A DNA stretch of 64,000 nt, from assembly GCA_037951105.1 (NCBI GenBank), contig JBAMJV010003947.1, positions 1 to 64,000 on the forward strand. The letters are read 5' to 3'. The translations under genes were made by a program, and so were the position numbers. Source of the stretch: Echinarachnius parma (lineage: Eukaryota; Echinodermata; Echinoidea; Clypeasteroida; Echinarachniidae). Positions 10,942 through 21,457 of the stretch are shown piece after piece; position 1 is the stretch's first letter, and the number at the start of each line of letters is the position of its first letter. The notes beneath the pieces are model-generated. The model was not told the DNA's origin and made no database searches. It worked only from the letters and a program-made list of their open reading frames with translations.

Positions 10942-13174
10942 TTTTTTTTTTTTTTTGTAGTAGTATTTTATTTTCTCTCAAACAAATTTACAACGTAAAT
11001 TTACAATACAAATCATTCATATAAGTACAACAAACTAATTGTGTACAGCATTACATATACATATACAATCTGTTCTTATACATATAATGATAATCATAGT
11101 GTTTGAGAAAAAAAGAGATCTATAGTAAAACAGAGAAACAATAGCGAACTAACAGAAGAAAGATAAAAAGAAAAAGAAAAAAAAAGGGGGGGGGGAGGCG
11201 GTAGTAAGAACTCTGTACATGGTGTCTCTGTGTCATACCCTAGTCAGAGAGTGTGTTCCATTTTCTATAATGAATTTGCAATGTTCCTCTCTGTTCAGCT
11301 ATCTTTCTTTCTTCCTCTTTATTTTTCAATAATGTATCTTTAATATCTTTTATAGTTGGAGGATAATCTTTCGTTCTACTATTAACAAATATCATACTTT
11401 TTATCAACAATATAACATGATTTAATAATTGATCTTTTCCTACATTACTAACCTTGATTCCTACATGGACCCCTTTCCAATCTATATTTATTAATTCTTC
11501 TAAATCAAACTCGTTACCGCAGTCTACCCAGATCATTCTTACTTTTTCACAAAAGTAAAACAAATGTTCATATGTTTCCTGCATTTTATGACAAAAAGAG
11601 CATAAATTACTATCCCCCATATGAAAAGTAAACATGTGTTTCTTTGTATAAATAAGATTGTATAGTAATTTAAATTGAAATTCCCTTAGTGAACTATTAA
11701 GCGTGGATTTTCGGGAGCGTACAAAAATATTTTCATTATCTTTTCCAAAGACATTATATAAGTGTTCTATGTTGCGAACTGCAAAAGACTTCTCTAATCT
11801 TAAATTTAACAAATGATCATATATATATTTTGAAGTTATATCACACAATGAATAATCTTTTCCACTCAATCGAAACTCCAAATTCAGTGCAGTATCTTCC
11901 ATCACATTATAATCTCTACTTAACAATTGTTTCCATATAAATGGTATATTTTCAAAAATCTGTTTCACTATATCAATTTCTGACCTATCTAATCCTAGTC
12001 TCATAAATTCCTTGACAGATTTTATTCTTCCTTTGCTATCGACTATATGATGTATTTTATAAACATTTTTCAAAAATAATGTTTCATTATAATAAATTTG
12101 TCCATTAATTCGAATATATCTATTATCAAAAACAATTTGATTCCTGCTTCCAGTTTCTTTTAACAAAAAATCTTTTGAACCTATCCAAGCTTCTAACATT
12201 TCCCTGTAAAAACCCGGAAGTGACAAATTCAATAAATCAAATGAAACATTACAAAAGAAAACCAACAAACCTCCTGCTTGTCTAGTCAAGAATTTAAAAA
12301 CTCTTTTCCATCCCATCATTGATTCCCCCTCAAAAAGTCTCTTAATCCACATTATTCTCTGTGTCCGAATAAATAATTGAAAATCAATCATTTTTAGACC
12401 CCCTTTTTCGTAATTCAAAAAAGTAACTTCCCGTTTAATTTTATCTTTTCCATGCCACAAAAAATCAAATGTTAATCTATTCAAATCTTCTATTACACCT
12501 TGCGGAATTGGAGTGAGTGAAGATACAAATATTAATTTAGAAATCACAAACGTCTTTATCAATTGAATTTTTCCCATCAGGGTCAAGTCCCGCTGTTTCC
12601 ACCATATTAATAAATGTTTAATTTTACTTAAAATTTCTTTATAATTCATTCTTTCTCGAACTTCAGGGTCCATAGAAAAATATACACCTAATATTTTAAT
12701 CATCCCAACTTTTGTACCAAAAGGAGTTACAATTTCTTTTCCATGAAGAGGGCCTAATAACAAAACATATGTTTTGTCTCGATTAATTTGTAATCCCGAT
12801 ATTATAGCAAAAGTTTCAAATTTTTCATTTAATTTTATCAACGAATCTTTATCTTTTACAAAAAGCGTCATATCGTCTGCGTATAATACTTGTTTAATAT
12901 GTGCATTTCCCAAAATAAACCCTGAAATTTCATTGTCGGTCCTAATCGAGCGTGCTAAAGTTTCTATACATAATATAAATAAATAGGGTGATAAGGGGTC
13001 TCCCTGCCTTACCCCTTTCATAATATTAAAATAACCAGTCGATACATTGCCGTTAAATACACAACTCTGAGCGCCCTTGTAGAGTGTACGAACCCATTTA
13101 CAAAATGAAATGAATTGAATGAATTCATTGAAATGAATTGAATGAATTCATTGAATTCATTGAAAATGAAATGA
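10942..13174 (-). mobile_element. 5'-truncated L1/Tx1-like LINE
   Basis: A minus-strand non-LTR retrotransposon. Its 3' end is the T-run at 10940-10956 (poly-A on the minus strand), preceded by a 3' UTR of about 280 bp. D4 has the empty site ATATCATTATTGCGG (about 47370); here ATTATT occurs on both sides (10936-10941 and 13175-13180), giving a 6-bp target duplication blurred by the poly-T. The 5' end is truncated inside the RT domain, after a GAATGAATTCATTGAA-type simple repeat (about 13110-13174). About 2.2 kb remains of an element family that is usually 4-6 kb. Confidence 0.9.
11240..13108 (-). CDS. LINE reverse transcriptase, C-terminal half (partial)
   Basis: Encodes the later palm, thumb and C-terminal region of a non-LTR reverse transcriptase, the enzyme that copies the element into DNA at the target. 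Numbering from the Met at 13021, the conserved GVRQGDPLSPYLF is at residues 3-15, catalytic YADD at 47-50, GLQINRDKT at 76-84 and LGVYF at 111-115. A C-terminal region with CSFC followed by HLFYFC (about residues 470-495) matches the zf-RVT zinc motif. The frame continues upstream without a stop as FCKWVRTLYKGAQSC, so the Met at 13021 is internal and not the true start; I take the visible limit at 13108. The endonuclease, ORF1 and the N-terminal RT motifs are missing, so it cannot be autonomous. About 620 codons without a stop suggest a young insertion. The motifs fit the L1/Tx1 group; exact clade not determined. Confidence 0.9.
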   Translation of the reverse strand, partial: SFCKWVRTLYKGAQSCVFNGNVSTGYFNIMKGVRQGDPLSPYLFILCIETLARSIRTDNEISGFILGNAHIKQVLYADDMTLFVKDKDSLIKLNEKFETFAIISGLQINRDKTYVLLLGPLHGKEIVTPFGTKVGMIKILGVYFSMDPEVRERMNYKEILSKIKHLLIWWKQRDLTLMGKIQLIKTFVISKLIFVSSLTPIPQGVIEDLNRLTFDFLWHGKDKIKREVTFLNYEKGGLKMIDFQLFIRTQRIMWIKRLFEGESMMGWKRVFKFLTRQAGGLLVFFCNVSFDLLNLSLPGFYREMLEAWIGSKDFLLKETGSRNQIVFDNRYIRINGQIYYNETLFLKNVYKIHHIVDSKGRIKSVKEFMRLGLDRSEIDIVKQIFENIPFIWKQLLSRDYNVMEDTALNLEFRLSGKDYSLCDITSKYIYDHLLNLRLEKSFAVRNIEHLYNVFGKDNENIFVRSRKSTLNSSLREFQFKLLYNLIYTKKHMFTFHMGDSNLCSFCHKMQETYEHLFYFCEKVRMIWVDCGNEFDLEELINIDWKGVHVGIKVSNVGKDQLLNHVILLIKSMIFVNSRTKDYPPTIKDIKDTLLKNKEEERKIAEQRGTLQIHYRKWNTLSD

Positions 13175-13178
13175 ATTA

Positions 13179-13480
13179 TTGCGGAGGCACAACGATATGG
13201 AAAGGCGGGAACCATTTTAATCTTCTTAGAGTGCCCGACCAGTGTCACGCGATTTTCATTAACGTACTTTATACCCTCTAATTACTAGCTGCGTTCCTAC
13301 ATACATCATTTATATATTATCTATTCCAGTGCAAACAACTGAAATATCAATATTTGAGCTCTTTTTGTTGGCACGGTGGGCTAGTTATCACAAATACGAA
13401 TTGCTTAATATCTCGTGATAGTTCGAACTTTCAACCCATTCGTCACACCATAACAAGTCAAGTGTAATTGATAATTTGGG
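13179..13480 (+). repeat. unit segment E (GCGGAGGCACAA)
   Basis: TGCGGAGGCACAA, GGGAACCATTTTAATCTT, GACCAGTGTCACGCGAT and GGGCTAGTTATCACAAATAC recur in order at 16237-16560, 26258-26480 and 47374-47590. Non-coding. It is followed by the left part of a family A MITE (13480-13598: GTATAGAGGGCGCTGCAC). Confidence 0.6.
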
Positions 13481-13998
13481 GTAGTGCAGTTTTGGTATAG
13501 AGGGCGCTGCACAAAGAAAATTGTGAGATAATGTAACAGCCGAGTGTCAAATTGGAAAGAGCATACAATTCGTTTGAATGGCAGAATAAACTTTATTTGT
13601 CGCCCCACCAATGAAAATATTGGGGGCGAACATATCATTTCGTCCCCCCAATAATTCCGAAAATGAGGAAGAAAAAAATTGAGTGATATAATGCCAAAGA
13701 GGGGAAAGACACATTTATCATAATTAATCTTCAAAATAGCTATTTTTTAGTTTGAAAAGGACTGTAAATCTCTTTTTTGCATACAGTTTCTCATATTGCA
13801 AGTTTCATTTTGGTTGCGTGAACTCACCTTTCGAAATGTGTTGGGCAGTGTAATTTCTCAAACGCACACCTAAAACGAAGTTTATTAAACCTTCATCTAT
13901 AGATAGCACACCGTCACAGAAAATAAAATGATCTGAAATATATCTTTCAGTCAATTCGGTCCATATGCGCTGGACGAAAATCAAATTGGAATATCATG

Positions 13999-15066
13999 AT
14001 CTTCTCTAGAGGCAAAGTGAGGCGAATGCCAACATTTACTTTTGGAAATAATGAAGTGGAGGTAGTTAGTAAATATACTTATCTTGGAACAGTATTCAAT
14101 TATAATGGTCGATTTATGGAAGCACAGGATAAACAGATGACACAAGCTAGAAAGGCTTTATACAGTCTTATTCTACAATCGTCAAGATTAAACTTACCTA
14201 TTGATTTAGAGCTAGATCTCTTTAATAAATTAATTATACCAATTATTCTTTATGGCAGTGAGCTATGGGGCCTAGAATCAAATTTGAAAAAAATAGAGCT
14301 GTTTTGTACAAGATTTTATAAGAAGCTGTTAAAAGTCGGGAAAAGTACTGCCGTCTGCATGGCGTATGGTGAGATTGGAAGACATTCTATATTTATATTA
14401 ATTGAATCGCGAATGGTTAATTTTTGGGCACGGCTAGAATGTGGTCCATCAAAGAAGCTTAGTCAAGTAATATATGCGCTGTTAAAACAGCTCTATGATA
14501 AAGAGATATACTTCTCTCCTTGGTTGAAAAAGATTAAATCGATTCTTGACAAAACTGGAATGTCATACTTGTGGAATGATTGTGCCAAATTCTCAATAAA
14601 TTGGATATAAAATACAATAAATCAACGATTGACATTGATTTACTCCCAGAATTGGCACTATGAAGTAAACACAAATTCACTGTGCATAAACTATTGTATT
14701 TTTAAAGGAACTTGCGATTCAGAAAGCTTATCTTACAAAGATACCTTTGAAATTGAGAACAATGATGATTACATTTAGATGTGGTAATCACAAGTTCCCG
14801 ATTGTAGCTGGCAGATACAATAATATTGAAAGATCAAATCGCCTTTGTCCGCGTTGTGATCAACAGAAAATTGGTCATGAATACCATTATCTTTTGAATG
14901 CCCTCTTTTTGAAGTGGAAAGAAAAAGGCATCTGACTAAGCAGTATAGAAAACGCCCTAACATTGAACAGATGTATGAATTATTTAATTCTACTAATTAC
15001 TCTACCATGATCATGATGATAAACCTTGCTAAATTTTGTAGTCTTATCGCCAGGTATTTCTCATAA
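13999..15066 (+). pseudogene. LINE RT C-terminus, frameshifted
   Basis: The open frame from the window-local Met at 13996 to 14610 gives the RT thumb and connection: EVVSKYTYLGTVFNYNGRF near residues 23-41 (the YLG motif) and IILYGSELWG near 77-86. A stop at 14608-14610 interrupts it. The protein resumes in another frame at 14747 with FRCGNHKFPI, then CPRC and HEYHYLL (a zinc-knuckle-like CxxC...H). After a +1 shift near 14897 it continues as ECPLFEVERKRHLTKQYRKRP to a stop at 15064-15066. At least two frame breaks make it dead. The arrangement fits the RTE/CR1-type non-LTR group; I cannot decide between them. Confidence 0.75.
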
Positions 15067-15527
15067 ACCAGTTCATTATAAAATAGTTTGAAGCTCGTAA
15101 ATGACGATCATATTATCAACAATAATATTAATCTTCTTAGTTTCCCAATCAAAATCAATATCTAAAGAATTTTGTTCATGTTTTGTTTTATTTTGTTTTA
15201 TTGTTTTTTGTAATTTTTGTTTTCTTTCTAGATTTAACACTTACTATTTACTTTTATATTTTTGTACTCATTGTATTATGATTAGTATTACCATATATAT
15301 ATTGTTATAGTACTAATGTTACTATCACTATTGTAATGCTTTTGTTTTGTTTTGTGTTTCTAGTTTCAGCCTACTATTTCTCTATTTTATTTGTTTACCG
15401 TTATCAATTTAATTGTTTGTATTTTGTACATACTGTGTAAATATTGTATATAGTTATCGATATTTTGAAATTGACTGTTTCCTTTTCTCCAATACCCATC
15501 CTTTCATTTCATTTCATTTCATTTCAT
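13999..15527 (+). mobile_element. 5'-truncated LINE with (TTTCA)n tail
   Basis: Runs from inside the RT coding region through a 3' UTR of about 430 bp, ending in five ATTTC repeats at 15502-15527. The insertion point is fixed by the uninterrupted hAT-like copy at about 37100. A possible 4-5 bp target duplication (TCAT/TCATG) merges with the tail. A different lineage from the LINE at 10942-13174: it has no zf-RVT of the L1 type and a microsatellite tail instead of poly-A. Confidence 0.75.
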
Positions 15528-15821
15528 GTCCCCCACATTTGAAAGTGGAGGAAGTTTCTGTCTCAGGTGTGCACAAAATCGCACAATTTCACGCCCAAAA
15601 ATACAAAAGCTCCCTACTGTGGGAGGGGGACACCTGCTCCCACACCCTCCCCCGCTCAGTCGCTTCGCTTCCTCGCAATGTCTCCTCTCCACTTTTGAGA
15701 AGTTGTTGACCCCCTTGCTTAGTTTCATGGGAGCCCAATGCCCTAGACTATATCGATGGCTCTATAGTATACAGGATCACGTGGATCCATCTCATGCAAG
15801 GCTCAATCTTTTCCTCGCTAT

Positions 15822-16195
15822 GCCCTTTAAAAATACGTTACGAGTAGGTTCACTATTTTATAAAATTTTAACACCCATGATAGGAGTTGCAAATGTCTGA
15901 AATCTAAAAGCTTCTGGGGGCTCCGCCCCCTGGACCCCCATTATTGTCCTCAAATGTGGGTGCCCCCAAAGTCAGGTCTTCGAGCCATCAAGACATTTTT
16001 TTCAAATTTCGCCCGCCCTTTAAAAATACGTTACGAGTAGGTTCACTATTTTATACAATTTTAACACCCATGATAGGAGTTGCAAATGTCTGAAATCTAA
16101 AAGCTTCTGGGGGCTCCGCCCCCTGAACCCCCATTATTATCCTCAAATGTGGGTGCCCCCAAAGTCAGGTCTTCGAGCCATTTTTTCAAATTTCG
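15822..16195 (+). repeat. 193-bp tandem duplication
   Basis: GCCCTTTAAAAATACGTTAC starts at 15822 and again at 16015. The two copies run in parallel through AACACCCATGATAGGAG, GGGGGCTCCGCCCCCTG and GGGTGCCCCCAAAGTC with few differences; the second is cut near 16195 by a C-run. The GGGGGCTCCGCCCCC word is itself a palindrome. No ORF spans both copies. Confidence 0.85.
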
Positions 16196-16236
16196 CCCCC
16201 CCCCCCCCCAATCACAAAAACGGATCGACGCCCCTT

Positions 16237-16560
16237 GCGGAGGCACACAAATATGACATGGAGGGAACCATTTTAATCTTACAGATGCCAGACCAGAGTG
16301 ACGCGATGTTGATTACCGTACTTTATACCCTCTTACTGGCTGTGTTCCCTATACATGCATTAGTATATACATTATCTATTCCAGCAAACAACTGAAATAT
16401 CAATAGTTCAGGTCTTTTTGTTGGCACACTGGGCTAGTTATCACAAATACTACTTGCTTGATATCTCGTGATAATTCGAAATTTCAACCCATTCGTCACA
16501 CCATAGCAAGTCAAGTGTAATTAATAATTTGTATTTCTTTACTGTTAAAGGGGGTAGTTC
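16237..16560 (+). repeat. unit segment E, extra copy
   Basis: Same order of words as 13179-13480, ending TTACTGTTAAAGGGGGTAGTTCAGTT, the start of a family A MITE that is cut after about 12 bp by the TTCCGAA minisatellite. Confidence 0.6.
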
Positions 16561-16562
16561 AG

Positions 16563-16860
16563 TTGGTTACAATCCGTTATTCCGAAGGTTCAGTTATTCC
16601 GAAGGTTCGTTATTCCGAAGGTTCGTTATTCCGAAGGCTCGTTATTCCGAAGGTTCGTTATTCAGAGGGTTCGTTATTCCGAAGGTTCGCAATTCCTAAA
16701 ACGAAATCGGGTTCTTTATTCCGAATGTTCGTTTATCCGAGAAAAAAAATCGGGTTCGTTATTCCGTAGGTTCGTTATTCCGAAGGTTCGTTATTCCGAA
16801 GGTTAATTAGTCCGAAAATAAAATAGGGTTCGTTAATTCGAAAATTAAATCGGTTTGTTA
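16563..16860 (+). repeat. 16-bp minisatellite GGTTCGTTATTCCGAA
   Basis: About a dozen tandem units of GGTTCGTTATTCCGAA with point changes and AAATCGGGTTC spacers. The 16-bp period shifts the reading frame at each unit, so the translated frames here are repeats and not a protein. A second array of the same unit is at 34735-34990. Confidence 0.9.
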
Positions 16861-17297
16861 TAATATAGGTTTTCCCGCTCAATTTGCACTTTTTTCAATC
16901 GAATTCATGTAGGGTCATTCGAATTCGCGCGTTGCCGCGTAATCGTTGGTATCGGTCTTCCAAATTCCGAATAATGCTATGGTCACAACCCCAAAAAGTA
17001 GCCTGCTCGGCGGCCGGGCGGCGAGTCTTTAGCCAAAATCGCTCGGTCACCGAGCGGCGGCCGCCCAGGCACCGCTGGTTTTTAGGCATCGCTCGGTCGC
17101 CGCTGAAGTTTTAGCGCGGAGTTTAAAATTTGGGCGGCGCCTGTTCACTTTTCACTCGCCGCCCAAAATACGCTCGGTGGCCGAGCGGTCGCCGTCCGGG
17201 CACCGACCTAATCGAGCGGTCGCCGTCGAGCGATTTAGGTCAAAAATAGGTCAAATAGGTCATCGGCTGCCGAGCGGTCGCCGCCCGGTCGCCGCTG

Positions 17298-17707
17298 GGA
17301 GATGTAAGCAGATTTCCGGGGTAGGGTGGTGGGGGGGGGGGGGGGGGGGGTTGGAGAGTGAGTGTGTAGGGGGTGGGGAAGGGGCAGGGGTGTCGATCTG
17401 TCCGGAAAACACAATACATTGGGGGGGCAAGCTATTGTTCACAAACAATGCTCGCCCCCCCCCCCCCTCCCTTCCCCCCCCCCCCCCCCCCAATGCATTG
17501 TGTTTTCCGAACAGATCGACACCCCTGGGAAGGGGGGATGAGAGAAGTAGCGTGTCTTATTTCTTTTTATTTTTTGTTAAATCTACATTGTGTTTAATTT
17601 TTGTGAATTACACTTGATTTGTACACTTGAGATGTAAACTTGTATTTTTAAAAATGTTATTCAATTGTAAATGTTATTTTGAGAAATAAAAAATCATTAA
17701 AAAAAAA

Positions 17708-17753
<46 letters not shown>

Positions 17754-17764
17754 CGTGTGTGTGC

Positions 17765-17811
<47 letters not shown>

Positions 17812-18283
17812 TGTGTGTGTGTGTGTGTGTATTTAAAAAGTATTGATTTAAATATGTATTTTGTAAGCATTTTTTAAATTTTTTTTTTAAGGAATGTAAG
17901 CAGATTTCCGGGGTAGGGTGGTGGGGGGGGGGGGGGGTTGGAGAGTGAGTGTGTAGGGGGTGGGGAAGGGGCAGGGGTGTCGATCTGTCCGGAAAACACA
18001 ATACATTGGGGGGGGGGCAAGCTATTGTTCACAAACAATGCTCGCCCCCCCCACCCCTCCCCCCCCCCCCCCCCCAATGCATTGTGTTTTCCGAACCCCT
18101 GGGAAGGGGGGATGAGAGAAGTAGCGTGTCTTATTTCTTTTGATTTTTTGTTAATCTCCATTGTGTTTAATTTTTGTGAATTACACTTGATTTGTACACT
18201 TGAGATGTAAACTTGTATTTTTGTAAAAATGTTATTCAATTGTAAATGTTATTTGGAGAAATAAAAAATCATTTAAAAAAAAA

Positions 18284-18338
<55 letters not shown>

Positions 18339-18355
18339 GTGTGTGTGTGTGTGTG
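17298..18355 (+). repeat. tandemly duplicated 0.6-kb unit with internal palindrome
   Basis: ATGTAAGCAGATTTCCGGGG begins at 17299 and again at about 17894. Each unit contains GTGTCGATCTGTCCGG and its inverted partner around GCAAGCTATTGTTCACAAAC, then a 3' UTR-like tail (GAGAAATAAAAAATCATT plus A-run) and a GT microsatellite. Period about 597 bp. The AATAAA and A-run suggest a retroposed 3' end. Several proline- or glycine-rich frames here are readings of G- and C-runs. Confidence 0.75.
17709..17830 (+). repeat. (GT)n microsatellite
   Basis: About 120 bp of GT with a few GC steps, after the A-run of the first duplicated unit. Comparable GT tracts are at 18287-18355, and a CA tract is at about 18462-18516. 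Confidence 0.95.
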
Positions 18356-18668
18356 ACTTTCGGATGCAAAGGTGTCTAGAAAATGTGTTAAACATGCATA
18401 CTTTGTTTTGCAAGTTGATTCATGGCTGTCATACTATGCACACGCATATATTATGTACGCATACACACACGAACACACGCACACACACACACACACACAC
18501 ACAACACACACACACAATACATGCGAGTCTACATGTAATCATATCATTTTACTCTTTCATGTACCACCGCACTATGCGCTTTAGTCCTGAATTCTGAAAA
18601 CGATTTTTGGCTAAAATTTATTATATCTTCGTCATATCTTCGTCACTAAAATATGACACTGTACTTAA

Positions 18669-19218
18669 AGGGATAGTTCAGTTTTGGTAGAGAGGGCGCT
18701 ACATACAATGATTTTTGTGAGATAATGAAAAACTGAGTGAAAAATTTTAAAGAGCACAATATTGTAAAGCCAGGATAAGCTTTATTTGATCAAAATCGGT
18801 TAAAAAAAGGCTGAAATATCCATAATCATATATTTGTAAGAAATGTGGGGCCCCACACTTATTCGATAATTTTGAACCAGCCGTTAAAATTTTTTTTAAA
18901 TGTTTCCTCTTTTCAAAAAGTAACAAAATAGGTATTTAAATAGTTGTTGGTTATTTCTCTATCTAATCACTATTTCAACAAAAAATCACATGCACAATAT
19001 TATATTCAAAATGTTTGAAACCGATGAGTGTTTAGAGAGCGCCCTCTAACGTTTTAACGGCTCTTTTTGAATGATAATGTGATCTTTACTAAGTCATTTG
19101 TAATCTTGTGTTCCCTTCTAGAATAATTATTAGTTTGTAGTCTAATGATGCAGGTTTTGGTTACTAAAATTCAGTTTCACCAAAACATTACTCTCCTTAC
19201 CAGAACTCAACTATCCCT
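18669..19218 (+). mobile_element. family A MITE, full-length reference copy
   Basis: TTAA (18665-18668), then AGGGATAGTTCAGTTTTGG to CAGAACTCAACTATCCCT, then TTAA (19219-19222). The 550-bp body carries GAGGGCGCTACAT, TGATCAAAATCGG, GGCTGAAATATCCATAA, GGGGCCCCACA and GAGAGCGCCCTCT. No ORF. This is the cleanest copy for defining the family ends. Confidence 0.85.
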
Positions 19219-19222
19219 TTAA

Positions 19223-20985
19223 GGAATAGCGACTTGCGAAAACATATTTTAGTGACGGAGATATGACGTAGATACAATTTTAACATAATTTTAACTTAAA
19301 GTGGTTTTCAGAATACACCCCACTAGTCTTCAATTTTTACTTTACTGCAAATTAAAGACTCTTCATTAAAAACAAAGAATAAGATACAAGGAAAGATCAG
19401 AGTAAATTCAGTTAAAGCGGACCAAAACGCATAACACAAAGCAATCTGTGTAATAAGACCTATATTCACACATTTCGAATATCCCTGAATCACCCGAAAC
19501 ATGAATTCGGTTGAGGAATGGGCATAGTTTATATTTTGCTATCACGGGCTCTTTATGGATGCTCTGAGCGGCGCCATGATTTTTGTTTTCCGCCCAAACG
19601 TGACGTTGTCATGGACTGACGCTTATTGGTCTAGCCAAAGGCGATTTAACTATTAGTTTGATAACTTATTTTTATGAAAAATCGGAGCGAACAAAAAAAA
19701 CATTGCACTGCTGATAGCTTATTTTTTTAAATCTAATTATTTAGTATATCTTTTATTTGTTTCTACTCTGATTATATGTGAAGTATGAAAGTATATTATT
19801 TTCTAGTCAGAACGAGGGTGTTCATACGACATTCGAATTGTATGATATCAACGAGCGCGTACGCGTTCGCAATCCTCCAAAACTGTAATATGTTTGCTAC
19901 TTTTAATTCAATAGTTGTACTTCGAAATATCATGATATATATCGATAATACTGTTACAAGAAGTCATGCATTTATTTCCACCCTAGCGAAGCATAATCTA
20001 GACTACGATCATTTATTATTCTGATATGAATCACTGTATAAGCAACTAAATTGGCCTTAGACCGAGAACAATGCAATCTTGATACTACAGCTCAATTGTT
20101 TAGGTGAAATAGTGGGGTAAATTCATTTCTTAAAGCGGTCACCTGGTAACCATAGAAATACGTGCCTACACATTTCATTCACTCTGCAAGCCTTTGTTTT
20201 GTACAGCAAAGAGGTATAACACCCCTTCCCAAATCAAAGAAAAGGAATGTTTGGTACGCATCGGTAGCTGGAGGCGTGTTAGAGAAAATCGAACGTGCTC
20301 GCCGCAAGTACTTATACAACAGTGTGCACGTCTCTGCTTACGCCAACACAATTGTTACCATGGCAGCCTCTGACAATTCCGTCAAAAAGCTATAGGTATA
20401 CTGGCTAAGTAACCATATTTAGTCATATTTCCACACTGCCCCCTCTGAAATGGTCGTTGGTTAATATATTTTCTTTATACATATATACTTTTTTATTTGA
20501 CCTGTGATTCTACAAAGACAAAATTGTCTCTTCTTTTAACATGATCATGAATGTAATTTTGGTGCTTAGGTCCAAGAAAACGTCATATCTTTGCTGGGGA
20601 CTGCACAGAAAATGTAAACATGGCCACTTCCATGTTCGTACGGGACGCCGCAAAAACAAAATTGTTCTGTCTCTTTGAGTGATTGGTGTGGGCTAATCGG
20701 TGGGCCATTTCTTATGATTTATATATCAAATTAAACTTCTCGGTGTTGCGAACGAAGTAGTACATATGAAATGCTATCATTTTGGTTTCCTTTAATACTA
20801 CATTGTATTAGGCTTGATTTACTTGGCACATCATGAATTTCTTTCTCAGGTACAAACAAGGCAATTACCGTAATATTTCTCGCCCGCTTGCGCACTTTTG
20901 GTTACAAACAAATGCAAGGTTGTGTAATTATCAAACATTATAAAGTCCTGCAGGTAAACTTTCACATTTACCATCGTAACGGTAA
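19223..20985. other. mostly unassigned DNA inside the fold-back candidate
   Basis: No recognised gene. A minus-strand promoter-like cluster is at about 19550-19640 (GACCAATAAGC, AACGTCACG, then ATGGCGCC), but the frame stops after about ten codons. On the plus strand a 77-codon frame (20162-20395) ends with a well-placed CCATGGCAGCC; it has no recognised motif and is probably chance. Confidence 0.25.
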
Positions 20986-20989
20986 CGGG

Positions 20990-21420
20990 CCTACGCCATC
21001 CGTACGGAACACAGGTTGCCCGGCGGAGCCCGGCGGGACACCTACAGGTGACCCGCCGGTCACCGTCCGGTCGCCGGGCGATTTCTTAAAAATCAGCCGG
21101 TGACCGGTGGGAGACCGCTCGGGAACCGGTGGGTCATCGGTCGGTCACTGCCGGGACGCCGCGCGGAGAAACTCCCTAATTTAGCCCAGTCGTGACCTAA
21201 AATCGACAGGTGACCGACGGGACACCGACAGGGCACCGCCCAGGCACCGCTGGGGCTCTACAGCCTGCTCGACTTCCCCAAAATCGTTGGGCGATGCCTA
21301 AATTCCAGCGGCGACCGAGCAGGCTACAAATCGGGCGGTCGCCGCTCTGAGTTGTGACCGTAGCATAAGTGCATGTGAATTCATGCATACGCACACGCTT
21401 TCGTGAATAGACACAGAAGT
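20990..21420. repeat. GC-rich arm with GGTCACCG/GGTCGCCG words
   Basis: Dense CCGGTCACCG, GGTGACCGG and GGGACACC words, inverted relative to 16970-17300. GC content is far above the surroundings. The CGGTCACCG words are themselves palindromic, so both strands can fold. No frame stands out as coding. Confidence 0.6.
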
Positions 21421-21457
21421 TCATTTATGGGCATTCGAATTCGCGAATGTGCAGCCA

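Larger units (their letters stand above)
4112..13600 (+). repeat. 7.4-kb unit, copy D1 (fullest with D4)
   Basis: From GCAATGACTATGCTGATAAACG onward, long collinear stretches match 41199-47600: the family B region, GAGCCGTTAGAATCTTAGAATG, a poly-C tract, CTCCCCTGATTTGAAGTC, a minisatellite, GAATCGCTGGTTGG and TTAATGGGGTGTCTCATG. No ORF is shared between copies, so the unit itself looks non-coding. Copy-specific insertions are listed separately (6207-6624, 8453-8818, 9515-10079, 10942-13174). The right limit is approximate because another repeat joins at about 13600. Confidence 0.75.
13600..16235 (-). mobile_element. hAT-like family element, split by a LINE
   Basis: 13600-13998 is the reverse complement of 37110-37545, and 15528-15728 of 36841-37100, both within the hAT-like element at 36334-38465. 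The join between the parts (GGAATATCAT | GTCCCCCACATTTG) is continuous in the other copy. The LINE at 13999-15527 therefore landed in a pre-existing element. A 193-bp tandem duplication (15822-16195) and a C-run close the right side. The CAGTGGCGTA termini are not visible here. Confidence 0.6.

Noticed and set aside
17177-18239. Several proline- or glycine-rich frames
   Set aside because: They span G- and C-runs and a duplicated palindromic unit; frame depends on run length.
20162-20395. 77-codon frame with a good Kozak ATG near its end
   Set aside because: No motif, no conserved copy and no splice structure; the ATG leads to only 11 codons.
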